Assembly (NCBI GenBank): GCA_021373255.1
Contig: JAJFTD010000115.1
Location: 1-34,137 of the forward strand
DNA: 34,137 nt
Direction: 5' to 3'
Source of the DNA: a bacterium
GTDB taxonomy: Bacteria > Armatimonadota > UBA5829
The notes beneath the pieces were generated by a model. It had not been told where the DNA came from, searched no databases, and was given only the letters and a program-made list of their open reading frames with translations. Shown piece by piece: positions 1 to 8,962 of this stretch. The first letter of the stretch is position 1; every line of letters begins with the position of its first letter. Position numbers and translations under genes: made by a program.

Positions 1-2133
1 TATAACAACGCCCAGCGATTTCCAGCAGACATTAATGCTGCGTTGGAATACACAAAAGGCATACAAGAACGTCTGAAAGAGTTGTCTCACGTTGATCATC
101 TGCTGCTTATGAATGGTGTAGACCACCTTGAGGCCCAGGGCAATGTTGGAGAGATCATCAATGAGCTGAATAAGCGATTGGACAAAGGGAAGTTAGTTCA
201 TTCAACGCTTCCTGCGTATATGGACGCTGTGCGAACTGCACTTGATGAGAGTAATACGCAAGTAGATATAGTCGATGGTGAACTGCGGCAAGCCAGCAAA
301 GAAGTTATGCTCGCCGGGACATTATCCAGCAGAATGTATATCAAGCAAGCAAATGAGGTCTGCCAAACAGAATTGGAAAAGTATGCTGAGCCGATATCTA
401 CATTCGCACGCATGCTTGGCTTCGCATATCCGAAAAGTTTTCTTGACTACACTTGGAAGCTGCTCATGCAGAATCACCCGCACGATTCTATTTGTGGATG
501 CAGCGTGGACCAGGTTCATCGTGAAATGATACCGCGTTTTGATCAGGTCCGGCAGGTGACTGGGGAACTGACTCAACGCGCATTGGCTAACATATCTCAA
601 TGTATTAGCACATCAGGTGATACACTAGTCATTTATAACCCGCTGAACTGGGCGCGGACTGATAAAGTAACTGCAACTATCGACTTCCCGTTGGGTGAAA
701 AGAAACGAGAAAATCCCAAGGCAGACCCAGACCTGGATGTTAAGGCCATAAAAATCACAGATAACCGCGGTGTAAGTATTCCGTTTGCTGTGATCAGCAA
801 TAGTAAGATCGCCAAGAACGTCTACAGCCCAATCGAACTGCCTATGGTTCAAATAATCCGGCGGTTTGTCATTGAATTTGTAGCAGAAGATGTCCCTTCA
901 TTCGGTTATAAAACCTACTCTGTAGAGAAGTGCGATCAATGGCAATCTTGGCAGGATTCTTTTGCATCTCAGTTTGCTGCGGAGAAAGCAATCTCTAATG
1001 AGTTCGTGAAACTATCTATACATGAAGGATCGATGCGTTTGGAAAGGTTGCAGCCAAGCGTAGAGGGTGGGGCGTGTGACTTATATGATGACATCAACGA
1101 ATTTGAAGATGTAGGCGATGCAGGGGATGAATATATCTATATTAAACCAAATGCCGACCTTGCTGTCACAAGCCGATGTTCAAACTTACAGGTAAGCCTG
1201 GCTAGTCATAACCCAATTTCAGCCACATTAAAAGTGAGTTGCACAATGCGAATCCCTGGCCAGTCCGATACTTCCGGCAGGTCTGATGTTAATGTAGAAT
1301 GTCCTATTACGTCTTGCATGACGATTACACATGGAGTTCCCCGCGTAGATATTCAAACACAAATCGATAACCGTGCAAGCAACCACCGCCTGCGCGTGCT
1401 TTTCCCTACTGGAATAGACTCCGATGTGTCGCACGCTGAAGGACAGTTTGATGTATTAACCCGCCCAATCCATTCGCAATACACTGCGAATGGTGATTCA
1501 GAGCCACAACCTCAACAGCGGTGGGTGGATGTCTGTAATGAGCAGCGGGGTTTATGTGTTATCAATAAAGGTCTGCCTGAATACGAAGTCTATACAGATG
1601 ACACTCGCACGATTGCACTGACGCTTCTTCGATGTGTTGGACACATGAGCCATAATAGTGATATGCCAGGCAGCTTAGAAACCCCCGAGGCACAATGTAT
1701 AGGCACTCATTCATTCGAATATGCGCTTTATCCACACTCTGGTAGCTGGGATTCGGCACAGGTGTGGAGGCAGGCACACCAGCATAATATCCCACTAATG
1801 GTTACCCAAATATCCGCGCACCAGGGCTGTCTCCCGGCATGCCACACGTTTCTTGAGATTAGTCATACTGGACTGGTTGTTTCATCAGTAAAAATGGCAG
1901 AGAACTGCGAGGACCGTGTGATAGTGAGACTCTACAACACCACCAACAACACTATCGACGACGCATGTATTCGGCTAAACGGCGCTAAATGTGCTTATCT
2001 TCTAAATCTGAATGAGGAGATCACTGGAAATGTGCGTTATGAAGATGACGCTGTGGTATTAAGTGCTGGCGCGAAAGAGATTGTGACACTGGGTTTCGAT
2101 CTGACGAAAGAAATATACAGCAGGAGGCCTTGA
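1..2133 (+). CDS. Alpha-mannosidase, GH38 family (5' end outside window)
   Basis: The reading frame is open back to the first base, so this is the C-terminal ~710 residues of a longer protein. The motif QNHPHDSICGCSVDQVHREM is a GH38 hallmark; its HD-type histidine corresponds to the fourth zinc ligand of the active site. The other three ligands and the nucleophile lie upstream of the window. After this come the helical middle domain and a long beta-sandwich C-terminal region (from roughly codon 200 onward), as in bacterial MngB-like or lysosomal-type enzymes, which hydrolyse alpha-mannosides from glycans or mannosylglycerate. No signal peptide can be judged. The stop codon overlaps the -35 box of a promoter for the next gene. 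The family is clear; the exact substrate is not. Confidence 0.9.
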   Translation, partial: YNNAQRFPADINAALEYTKGIQERLKELSHVDHLLLMNGVDHLEAQGNVGEIINELNKRLDKGKLVHSTLPAYMDAVRTALDESNTQVDIVDGELRQASKEVMLAGTLSSRMYIKQANEVCQTELEKYAEPISTFARMLGFAYPKSFLDYTWKLLMQNHPHDSICGCSVDQVHREMIPRFDQVRQVTGELTQRALANISQCISTSGDTLVIYNPLNWARTDKVTATIDFPLGEKKRENPKADPDLDVKAIKITDNRGVSIPFAVISNSKIAKNVYSPIELPMVQIIRRFVIEFVAEDVPSFGYKTYSVEKCDQWQSWQDSFASQFAAEKAISNEFVKLSIHEGSMRLERLQPSVEGGACDLYDDINEFEDVGDAGDEYIYIKPNADLAVTSRCSNLQVSLASHNPISATLKVSCTMRIPGQSDTSGRSDVNVECPITSCMTITHGVPRVDIQTQIDNRASNHRLRVLFPTGIDSDVSHAEGQFDVLTRPIHSQYTANGDSEPQPQQRWVDVCNEQRGLCVINKGLPEYEVYTDDTRTIALTLLRCVGHMSHNSDMPGSLETPEAQCIGTHSFEYALYPHSGSWDSAQVWRQAHQHNIPLMVTQISAHQGCLPACHTFLEISHTGLVVSSVKMAENCEDRVIVRLYNTTNNTIDDACIRLNGAKCAYLLNLNEEITGNVRYEDDAVVLSAGAKEIVTLGFDLTKEIYSRRP

Positions 2134-2158
2134 CGCATAGCAATTCCTACAGTATAAT
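2130..2158 (+). promoter_or_regulatory. Sigma-70-like promoter for gdhA
   Basis: TTGACG at 2130-2135 and TATAAT at 2153-2158 are separated by exactly 17 bases. The -35 box contains the stop codon of the mannosidase gene. Transcription would start near 2165, upstream of the terminator hairpin at 2200-2240 and of the dehydrogenase start at 2296. Confidence 0.55.
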
Positions 2159-2199
2159 CCGAAATAGCAGCAATGTGGCTGTTGTAATTGTGGGCATAG

Positions 2200-2245
2200 A
2201 GGCCCCTTCTGTAGAGAGTTATTTTCTATGGGAGGGGCCTTTTTA
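2200..2245 (+). terminator. Strong intrinsic terminator between the mannosidase and gdhA genes
   Basis: Arms 2200-2217 and 2223-2240 pair over 18 positions (14 Watson-Crick, four G-U) around a 5-base loop, followed by TTTTTA. It ends mannosidase transcripts, but because a promoter lies just upstream (2130-2158) it also sits inside the gdhA leader and could attenuate that gene. Confidence 0.8.
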
Positions 2246-2295
2246 GCGACGGTGCTAACGCCTGCGATGATCTAATCCTAAGGAGGATTGCCAAA

Positions 2296-3564
2296 ATGAC
2301 TAAGCAGTCAGTGGCCGATAAGGCCAACCCGTTCGAGATTGCACAGGCGCAGCTCGACAAGGCAGCCGCAAAGTTGGGGCTGGATCCGGCAGTTCACGCA
2401 GTTCTAAGAGAGCCTCTTCGTGAACTCCATGTGACCCTGCCGGTGAAGATGGACGATGGGTCCGTCAAGGTATTCAAGGGATTCCGCGTGCAGTATAACG
2501 ATGCTCGTGGACCCAACAAGGGAGGCATCCGCTTCCATCCAGAGGAGACCATTGATACGGTCAGAGCTCTGGCGGCGTGGATGACCTGGAAGACCGCAGT
2601 TGTCGACATCCCGCTTGGTGGCGGGAAGGGCGGCGTAATCTGCAACCCCAAGGAACTGTCTGATATGGAGCTGGAGCGACTCAGCCGGGCATACATTGAC
2701 CAGGTTGGTCGAATCATCGGGCCTGATAAAGACGTTCCTGCCCCCGACGTCTATACCACCCCTCAGATCATGGCGTGGATGATGGACGAGTACTCCAAGA
2801 TCACCGGTGGCTACAACAACCCTGGCGTGATCACAGGCAAGCCGTTGGCTATCGGTGGATCCGCTGGACGCGGTGACGCTACCGCTCGCGGAGGCGCATA
2901 CTGCACCCGTGAGGCAGCAAAGCACCTCAATATCGACCTGAGCAAGGCCAAAGTGGCGATTCAGGGTTTTGGCAATGCCGGCCAGTATGCCGCCACACTC
3001 TTCGCCAGTCTTCTGGGCTGCAAGATCGTTGCCGTTAGCGATACCAAGGGCGGTATCTACAGCGAGAACGGTATTGACCCCGAGGCCGTTGTAAAGCACA
3101 AACTCTCGACCGGTTCTGTCGTCGGATTCCCCGGCACCAGGCCGATCAGCAATGAGGACCTGCTTGAGCTGGCAGTGGATGTTCTTGTCCCGGCCGCTCT
3201 TGAGAACGTCATCACCGCTGACAATGCCAACAACATCCGCGCGAAGATCGTATGCGAGCTCGCCAATGGTCCTACTACCCCCGAGGCCGACGAGATTCTC
3301 TACAAGAACGATGTCTTCGTGATCCCGGACTTCCTGGCGAATGCTGGTGGTGTTACTGTTTCCTACTTTGAGTGGGTGCAGAACTTGAGCAACTACTATT
3401 GGGAAGAGGAAGATGTCCATGTAAAACTGGACAAGAAGATGACTCAGTCGTTCAAGGACGTTCTGGTCATGTCCCTCGACTACAAGGTAGACATGAGAGT
3501 TGCCGCATACATGGTCTCTGTTCAGCGTGTAGCTGAGGCGATGAAGCTAAGAGGCTGGGTCTGA
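2296..3564 (+). CDS. gdhA: Glutamate dehydrogenase (Glu/Leu/Phe/Val dehydrogenase family)
   Basis: 422 residues, the usual length for hexameric NAD(P)-dependent glutamate dehydrogenase, which interconverts glutamate with 2-oxoglutarate and ammonia in the cytosol. The N-terminal domain has the substrate-binding lysines near residues 75 and 99, the catalytic-lysine motif PLGGGKGG (K111) and the catalytic aspartate in DVPAPDVYT (D151). The Rossmann domain has GFGNAG at about 224-229. The substrate-site serine appears in TVSYFEW. These features favour glutamate over branched-chain amino acids. An AGGAGG site lies 9-10 bases before the ATG. It stands alone between two terminators. Codon use is more GC-rich and regular than its neighbours, consistent with high expression. 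Confidence 0.93.
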   Translation: MTKQSVADKANPFEIAQAQLDKAAAKLGLDPAVHAVLREPLRELHVTLPVKMDDGSVKVFKGFRVQYNDARGPNKGGIRFHPEETIDTVRALAAWMTWKTAVVDIPLGGGKGGVICNPKELSDMELERLSRAYIDQVGRIIGPDKDVPAPDVYTTPQIMAWMMDEYSKITGGYNNPGVITGKPLAIGGSAGRGDATARGGAYCTREAAKHLNIDLSKAKVAIQGFGNAGQYAATLFASLLGCKIVAVSDTKGGIYSENGIDPEAVVKHKLSTGSVVGFPGTRPISNEDLLELAVDVLVPAALENVITADNANNIRAKIVCELANGPTTPEADEILYKNDVFVIPDFLANAGGVTVSYFEWVQNLSNYYWEEEDVHVKLDKKMTQSFKDVLVMSLDYKVDMRVAAYMVSVQRVAEAMKLRGWV

Positions 3565-3606
3565 GGTTGCTGGAGCTTAAATGCTTCAAAATGAATAGAT
3601 AATACA

Positions 3607-3636
3607 ACGCCCGGGCTAAACAGTCCGGGCGTTTTG
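3607..3636 (+). terminator. Intrinsic terminator of gdhA
   Basis: Arms 3607-3614 (ACGCCCGG) and 3625-3632 (CCGGGCGT) pair perfectly and are followed by TTTT. The stop codon of the convergent radical SAM gene (3616-3618) lies in its loop, so the two genes share this boundary. Confidence 0.75.
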
Positions 3637-4677
3637 AGCTTTATTAGGCGAATAAGTGCAATAAGGCTCCTCTGATAGATAATCCCCAGTTTCAGCATAT
3701 GCTCTAGCTCGGCACCCGCCGCAGATATTCTTGAACTCACACCCGCCGCACTTGCCTGTCAGCAGCGATGGGTTCCTGAGCTTTGTAAACAGCTCAGACT
3801 CCTCCCATATCTTCTGAAACGGAGTGTCGAGTATGTTTCCTGCGCTGAGTGGAAAATATCCGCACGGGTAAACGTCACCCCTGGCTGATACGAAACAAAC
3901 AGCCGAGCCTGCCAGACACCCCTTTGATACGGCTTCAAGGTGGCTTTTTGGCGCATTATCAGGCGTCTTCACCCCACCGCGCTGCCTCGATACTCTAAAA
4001 TAATGTGGCGCACATGTAGCTTTGAGACTGATGGGCGAAGTGAGAGAAGCGTCATACAGCCAATTGAGCACATTCTCATATTGCTCAGGGCTGATCATCT
4101 CAGTATCCGCAATTTCCTTGCCGCAGCCCGTGGGGACAAGCAAGAACAGGTGCATAGCGCATGCACCAAGCGACATCGACATGTCCAGAATGCGTGGCAG
4201 GTCAGCAATGCTCGCGCGAGTGACGGACACATTGACCTGGAAAGGTATCCCTGCTGATTTGATATGCTCAATTCCATTAACCGCGCCTTCGAATGCGCCG
4301 GGAACACCTCTGAATGCATCATGGCTGTCATTGTCCGCTCCATCGATGCTCACACTTATCCGTTGGATTCCTGACTGTGCGAGCTTGAGCGCGTATTGTG
4401 ACGTGAGTGTAGTGGCGTTGGTTGCGAGCACCATTCGCAGTCCGAGATCAGTGCCGAGAGACGCAATATCAAATATATCGTCACGCACAGTTGGCTCACC
4501 GCCGCTCAATATCACCACCGGCTTGGCGAACTGCGCAATATCCCGAAGCAGCATAGCTGACTGATCGAATGACAGCTCATCAGGCGGGCGCTGTTCGGTC
4601 GCACATGCACGGCAATGTATGCATTTTAGGTTACAAGCGGTTGTAGTTTCCCAAAAGACTAAGCGGAGTTGGTTCAT
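3616..4677 (-). CDS. Radical SAM/SPASM protein, AhbD/NirJ-like
   Basis: 353 residues. Near the N-terminus CNLKCIHC is the CxxxCxxC cluster motif that cleaves S-adenosylmethionine, followed by LSGGEPTVRDD. The C-terminal ~90 residues carry a SPASM-type cysteine set (YPCGYFPLSAGN, CGGCEFKNICGGCRARA, PYCTYSP) that would hold a second 4Fe-4S cluster. The WETTTACNLKCIHCRA start and the C-terminal pattern resemble heme-synthase AhbD and its relatives AhbC and NirJ, which act late in siroheme-dependent heme synthesis. No other heme genes are in view, so it may instead modify a peptide or another cofactor. It is a single gene, convergent with gdhA. No strong ribosome site precedes the ATG. Confidence 0.8.
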   Translation of the reverse strand: MNQLRLVFWETTTACNLKCIHCRACATEQRPPDELSFDQSAMLLRDIAQFAKPVVILSGGEPTVRDDIFDIASLGTDLGLRMVLATNATTLTSQYALKLAQSGIQRISVSIDGADNDSHDAFRGVPGAFEGAVNGIEHIKSAGIPFQVNVSVTRASIADLPRILDMSMSLGACAMHLFLLVPTGCGKEIADTEMISPEQYENVLNWLYDASLTSPISLKATCAPHYFRVSRQRGGVKTPDNAPKSHLEAVSKGCLAGSAVCFVSARGDVYPCGYFPLSAGNILDTPFQKIWEESELFTKLRNPSLLTGKCGGCEFKNICGGCRARAYAETGDYLSEEPYCTYSPNKAQNARTV

Positions 4678-4746
4678 AGGTCAAGTTTACAGCATCCGGG
4701 GCCAGTTATGCAAAATCAAACTTGTTGACTCATCTTTACGACTTAC

Positions 4747-4784
4747 GGTGAACGACGGCCGGTGTCAACGGGCCGCCGTTCACC
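4747..4784. repeat. 14-bp inverted repeat downstream of the KGG gene
   Basis: Arms 4747-4760 (GGTGAACGACGGCC) and 4771-4784 match with one mismatch around a 10-base loop. There is no clear T-run on either strand, so it may be a weak terminator for the minus-strand KGG gene or an operator. The rest of 4678-4870 should hold the radical SAM promoter; I see no convincing boxes. Confidence 0.5.
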
Positions 4785-4870
4785 AAAAAGCACGTTTTAC
4801 CATCCGAAATCTGCATTACTCGTAAGAATATCGAACACACAAAGTGTCCGGTAAGAGCGAACAATGCAGT

Positions 4871-5062
4871 TTAGGACTCGGACTTTTTCTTTCGTCCTCC
4901 GCCGTGGCTGGCTTCGCCGCCTTTTCGGCCGGCTACACGTGCTTCATCGCTAGTCCACTCATGGGCCGTACCCTTAGCGTGGGCTGCACGACCACCTTTG
5001 CGAGCGATCTCTCTTTGCTTGTCGGGATCCATTGAAGCGAACCCTCTGAGCCGAGTAGACAT
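4871..5062 (-). CDS. KGG-repeat stress-induced protein
   Basis: 63 small, charged, glycine-rich residues. Two copies of the KGG motif occur (IARKGGRAAHAKG and AGRKGGEASHGGG), the pattern of the GsiB/con-10-like stress-induced family, whose members are hydrophilic and probably disordered; their biochemical role is unsettled. The frame could start further upstream (5110), but the ATG at 5060-5062 has GGAGGTG seven bases before it, so I use that start. It has a lysine-rich tail. It is divergent from the secreted protein at 5322. The interval 5063-5321 would hold both promoters, which I could not place. Confidence 0.8.
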   Translation of the reverse strand: MSTRLRGFASMDPDKQREIARKGGRAAHAKGTAHEWTSDEARVAGRKGGEASHGGGRKKKSES

Positions 5063-5321
5063 TCGTACACCTCCCTCCATCCATGGACAAATAAAGGCAG
5101 AGCTAATCACCTCTTTGCTTTTACCCCAGCTCGTATTGGGCTAAACTGAGCAAGTTCTGATATTTCAATGCCAATCGGTCCAGATATTGTCGCAAAATGA
5201 GCTATATACGCTTGTATGGAACTACGGCAAAGAAAAGACGTCTACTATTTATGGTATAAAACATTATTGCCAACCGAACCCGATTGCCTTGCGGGTTGTG
5301 GGGAAGAAGGAGAAGGCAAGT

Positions 5322-6290
5322 ATGATTAAGAGAGAGTTACCAGCTTTTCTTGTATTATTTGCATTAACCGCTATAGGAGCTAATGCACAGGATGTGCCGC
5401 CACCCGCGCCTCCGTCGATTCCTGCAGCTTCTCGACCAGGTATGCCAATGCTTCAACCGGGTGCCCGCCCGCTTATGGTTGGACCATCAGACGCTACGCA
5501 GTTTTCAAAAGTCATAAAGGGAAAGATCGTGCTTATGGCTATGATCACCAAAGATGTGCAGGCTGCTTCAGTTGATTTTCAGCTTGATGGCAAGCAAATT
5601 GGCTCCGCTAATACCAGGCCTTATAGATTTGAGATAGATACTGAGACTATACCTGACGGCGAACATATAATCAAAGCCATTGGTCATGATGAATCTGGAA
5701 AAGATGTCTGGAATGCATCTACAAAGGCGCAAGTCGCAAACAAAGTAAACCCGACACCTATTTCATCACAGAATAACCCTCCTGCAGCTCTTGCCCCACA
5801 GATGCCCTCACAACCGGCATTACCCGTTACAAATGCGCAGCATACGCCAGTCCCTGGTCAATCGGCTGCCTTTGAAAACTATAACAGCCCGAAGTATGGA
5901 TTTTCGGTAAAGTATCCTACAGGGTGGGGTGTGAAAGATGTCACTGCCGGGATCAAGGGCAAAGAGGCTGGTGAGTTTTGGGTGGCTTTTGGAAGTGCGC
6001 CGATTGTGGTGAATATTCACGGCAAGAAGATGAAGCCCGGCACTGATCCAGATAAGTTTGCGAAGTTCAATCCCTATGTGCAGAAGTGGCAGAGGACAAC
6101 AGTCCTCGGTTCTCCCGCATTCATAACTACTGATGGCACGCCTGATGTGAAGCGGGTGATACACAGGCTGATAATGCTGAAAAACGGCACAGCGTGGATG
6201 TGCAATTGCATAGATACCACCGGCAAATCCGCATCAGACAGCTCAAAGATTTTGGACGATGTAGTGAACAGCTTGCAGATAACGCAGTAA
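5322..6290 (+). CDS. Secreted protein with Ig-like domain and PsbP/DUF1795-like domain
   Basis: 322 residues from the ATG at 5322, preceded by AAGGAG; a longer upstream reading lacks both a ribosome site and a sensible N-terminus. Residues 1-22 are a signal peptide (MIKRELPAFLVLF...ANAQ), followed by a proline-rich stretch. Residues ~60-130 look like a bacterial Ig-like fold (VDFQLDGKQIGSANTRPYRF, IPDGEHIIKAIGHD). After a second Pro/Gln-rich linker, residues ~185-320 resemble PsbP-like/DUF1795 domains (NYNSPKYGFSVKYPTGWGV). Probably a periplasmic or surface protein of unknown role. It ends at the shared terminator at 6323-6363. Confidence 0.7.
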   Translation: MIKRELPAFLVLFALTAIGANAQDVPPPAPPSIPAASRPGMPMLQPGARPLMVGPSDATQFSKVIKGKIVLMAMITKDVQAASVDFQLDGKQIGSANTRPYRFEIDTETIPDGEHIIKAIGHDESGKDVWNASTKAQVANKVNPTPISSQNNPPAALAPQMPSQPALPVTNAQHTPVPGQSAAFENYNSPKYGFSVKYPTGWGVKDVTAGIKGKEAGEFWVAFGSAPIVVNIHGKKMKPGTDPDKFAKFNPYVQKWQRTTVLGSPAFITTDGTPDVKRVIHRLIMLKNGTAWMCNCIDTTGKSASDSSKILDDVVNSLQITQ

Positions 6291-6322
6291 CGTCAGAATC
6301 ACTGAGTCACTGAACAGTTATG

Positions 6323-6363
6323 AAAACGCTGAATGACAAAGCTCATTAGTCATTCAGCGTTTT
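6323..6363. terminator. Bidirectional terminator
   Basis: Arms 6323-6336 and 6350-6363 form a perfect 14-bp stem ending AAAA on one side and TTTT on the other, so it can stop transcription on both strands. It lies between the convergent secreted-protein gene and the nitroreductase gene. Confidence 0.85.
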
Positions 6364-6399
6364 ATTACTTTTATCTATTCAGCAGTAAAACCGAATAGG

Positions 6400-6891
6400 T
6401 TAAAACTTCTCCCAGTGCAGCACCTGCTTAAGCGATTTCTTTGGCGGAGTTGGTGTGCTATCAGAGTAACCCAGGGTAATCAGGCTTACCAGCGTAATGT
6501 TGTCCGGCACGTTTAGAACTTCAGCAATCTGGGGGCAGTAATCTTTCTTGTCACCTGCCACCCAGCACGACGCCAGCCCATGTGCTCGCGCAGAAAGAAG
6601 TAAGTTCTGCGTGGCAGCGGAGCCATCTTCTATGTAATATTTCACTTTCTCACAAAACACAGCGATACAGCACGATGCGTCTGCTATGAACTTACCGTGA
6701 TCGGTAATTGCAGCTATTTTGCCCAGCATATCCCTATCTGTGATTGCAATAAAGTGCCATGGCTGGATATTGATTGCCGTGGCTGCAAGCCTGCCACAGT
6801 CCACGATATCTTCTATCACTTCACGAGGTATCTCACCATGTTTGTATGATCTCACACATCTGCGTGTTTTCAAGCATTCCATAGCATCCAT
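6400..6891 (-). CDS. Nitroreductase-family flavoprotein
   Basis: 163 residues from the ATG at 6889-6891, which has GGAGG seven bases upstream; an in-frame earlier ATG has no such site. The N-terminal MECLKTRRCVRSYKHGEIP is the FMN-phosphate-binding start of small nitroreductases, followed by AATAINIQPWHFIAI and a C-terminal CWVAG...SLITLGY segment. Such proteins use FMN and NAD(P)H to reduce nitro groups, quinones or enone-type substrates; the natural substrate is unknown. The protein is at the short end of the family. It is cytosolic, single-gene, divergent from the TIM-barrel gene at 7080. Confidence 0.88.
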   Translation of the reverse strand: MDAMECLKTRRCVRSYKHGEIPREVIEDIVDCGRLAATAINIQPWHFIAITDRDMLGKIAAITDHGKFIADASCCIAVFCEKVKYYIEDGSAATQNLLLSARAHGLASCWVAGDKKDYCPQIAEVLNVPDNITLVSLITLGYSDSTPTPPKKSLKQVLHWEKF

Positions 6892-7079
6892 ATAGGTTTC
6901 CTCCATACAAAATAGTGCATATTGCCAGTCTACCATCATCCTTCGTCGAATCAACTATTGACCCCTTCGCAAAGTTGAACAGGAATATGTGCACTTTCTC
7001 ACTAAGTAACTGATAGAGCGACTCGCATATAATTCTATATCTATGCTGATTTGGCGGGTCAATTGTAATGGGGTGATTA

Positions 7080-7940
7080 ATGGGGTTTAGTTACGCAGCA
7101 TTTACAGTGATGATGCCGGAGTACTCTGTCGAAGAGTCGGCAGCGCTTCTTAAAGAACTGGGTTACCAAGGGATAGAGTGGCGAGTACACAGCGTGGCAT
7201 CGAGTCCGGTTGGAGTAACGGACTATTGGCGAGGAAATAAAGCAACATTTGATGTACATACTATCGTAGAAAAGGCTCCCTATATCCGAAAACTCGCTGA
7301 AGACAACGGCCTTGAGAACATCGCGCTGGGTACATATTTAAGCTATAAGCATCTTGATGATGTAAAGCGATGTATGGAAGCCGCAGTTATAATGGGATGC
7401 AGAGATATCCGTGTTTCTCCACCTAACTACACTGGCAAAGTCAATTATAATGACCTCTACGAAGAAGCTGTTGATGGTTATCATAAAATCGAAGACTTGG
7501 CAAAGCAGCATAAAGTACGTGCCAACATAGAGCTTCACCCCGGAAGTATTTGTTGCAGCGCTGGCCTTGGGTATCGTTTTGTATCTAATTTCGATCCCGA
7601 CTGGGTAGGAGTCATTCTTGACCCAGGCAATATGGTGGCAGAGGGTTATGAAAACTGGCAGATGGGGCTTGAGCTTCTGGGACCGTATCTGTCATATGTG
7701 CATGTAAAGAACACAGCATGGGTAAGGCTGGATACGCACAATCACGAGACTCGCTGGCGTAATGTCGCATCATCAATGCGAGACGGATTTGTGCCTTGGA
7801 GGCTGGTTATGACGGCGCTGGATAAGGTAGGATACAAGGGCTGGCTTGCGCTGGAAGACTTTGCCCCAGGTGAAACCAGAGCAAAGTTAGCCGATGATAT
7901 TGACTACCTCAGGAGTTTGGAATCCGCACTAGGCTTGTGA
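7080..7940 (+). CDS. Sugar phosphate isomerase/epimerase-like TIM barrel (AP endonuclease 2 superfamily)
   Basis: 286 residues with the xylose-isomerase-like barrel pattern. Likely metal ligands are E151 (ANIELHPG), D181 (VILDPGN), H208 (YVHVKN) and E259 (LALEDF), the arrangement of divalent-metal-dependent sugar isomerases and epimerases in this superfamily. No signal peptide, so cytosolic. Substrate cannot be told from sequence; relatives act on ketohexoses, inosose or hydroxypyruvate. The start is ATG with a modest GGGGTG upstream. A TATAAT at 7028-7033 has no good -35 partner. The 140-bp gap before the next gene suggests separate or read-through transcription. Confidence 0.82.
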   Translation: MGFSYAAFTVMMPEYSVEESAALLKELGYQGIEWRVHSVASSPVGVTDYWRGNKATFDVHTIVEKAPYIRKLAEDNGLENIALGTYLSYKHLDDVKRCMEAAVIMGCRDIRVSPPNYTGKVNYNDLYEEAVDGYHKIEDLAKQHKVRANIELHPGSICCSAGLGYRFVSNFDPDWVGVILDPGNMVAEGYENWQMGLELLGPYLSYVHVKNTAWVRLDTHNHETRWRNVASSMRDGFVPWRLVMTALDKVGYKGWLALEDFAPGETRAKLADDIDYLRSLESALGL

Positions 7941-8080
7941 GAGCTTTATGAGTGGTCCGACTGCTGCGGCAGGCTAAATAACTGCTTTTGGAATATGGGA
8001 CAATCGGGTAGAGACCAGTAGTAATCGGCCGTAGAGATTAACTACGTGCTCGATGCAATTGATACATGGAGGTGCATCGA

Positions 8081-8947
8081 ATGAGGGTTACCTCGCCGTA
8101 TTCCGCTGGTCCGACACTGAGAACCCGGCGATTCTTATTAAATCTGGCTATTGCTGCAGGATGTATATTATCGACAGGATTTCTGACTGCTGGGCTATTA
8201 GTCGATTCTGTACCAATTGAAGCTGTGCCCGAACCCATAATTGATCCACAACCACCGGATAGCACTTTCATATGGCCGGTAGTTCAGGGTAAACAGTGGC
8301 ACCCACCTCATCGTGTCAGGGTGTGGAAGACCAGATATCGTGGACGCAAGTTCAGAGTAACGCAACTCCCCCGCTGCGAACATATCGAAGCAATTATCTC
8401 CTACGAACCCGGCGGGGAAACGCTTGGACGCGCTAAGAAGAGATTTAGTGGTGTCGCGGCGTGCACCGGAAGTTTTCACAACTCCCGCACCTATGCCCTT
8501 GCTGATTTTGTCCAGAAGAACGGATGCGTAGTTTCAGGAGCTCGAACAGGTCGCTGCTTTGTGTCATTTGCGGAAGATGGTTCCATAGAAATATCACGTG
8601 ACTATTGTGATGTAAAGCGCAGAGCGGGAGTGAGCGCACTGGCGCTGGGCCAGAGGCTCATACCTTTGCAAAGGGATGGCTTTTCCACAGCGTTTATGAA
8701 CCGGGTAACTTCTCGAATGGCTCTGGGTATGGATGACAACTGCATATACATAGTGCAGGGGAAATCCGATATCTGGCGGCTTGCAGGATTTATGAGGCAC
8801 AGGCTGTTATGCAAAACTGCGATCAACTCAGATGGTGGCCATGTGGTCCGCGGTAGAGCGCCTGTTCACATCGTGTTTCGATGGCGAAGTCAGTCCTCAT
8901 GGATTTCTGTTTTGGCAGGCAGTAGTCGTGCAGAGGGAAAGGGTTAG
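8081..8947 (+). CDS. Membrane-anchored phosphodiester glycosidase (NAGPA)-like protein
   Basis: 288 residues starting at the ATG at 8081, which has GGAGGTG four bases upstream; an ATG 15 bases earlier overlaps that site and is less likely. Residues ~20-45 form an uncleaved anchor or signal sequence (LLNLAIAAGCILSTGFLTAGLL). The remainder resembles the NAGPA domain: GVAACTGSFHNS (usual GVNGGFF region), SRMALGMDDNCIYIVQGK, and AINSDGGHVV in place of the usual NLDGGGSS. The final glycine/serines of that motif are altered, so activity is uncertain. Family members act on phosphodiester-linked sugars outside the cytoplasm. Its stop is 15 bases from the antiporter start, so the two are probably co-transcribed. 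Confidence 0.6.
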   Translation: MRVTSPYSAGPTLRTRRFLLNLAIAAGCILSTGFLTAGLLVDSVPIEAVPEPIIDPQPPDSTFIWPVVQGKQWHPPHRVRVWKTRYRGRKFRVTQLPRCEHIEAIISYEPGGETLGRAKKRFSGVAACTGSFHNSRTYALADFVQKNGCVVSGARTGRCFVSFAEDGSIEISRDYCDVKRRAGVSALALGQRLIPLQRDGFSTAFMNRVTSRMALGMDDNCIYIVQGKSDIWRLAGFMRHRLLCKTAINSDGGHVVRGRAPVHIVFRWRSQSSWISVLAGSSRAEGKG

Positions 8948-8962
8948 GACAGTTCACGCACA

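Noticed and set aside
2404-3420. 338-codon open frame on the minus strand
   Set aside because: It lies entirely antisense to gdhA; regular codon use in the real gene keeps the opposite frame open. The protein has no domain signs and no ribosome site.
4619-4825. 68-codon plus-strand frame
   Set aside because: It overlaps the start of the radical SAM gene antisense and runs through an inverted repeat; there is no ribosome site.
7028-7033. TATAAT as promoter of the TIM-barrel gene
   Set aside because: No acceptable -35 box lies 16-18 bases upstream, so a -10 match alone is not enough.
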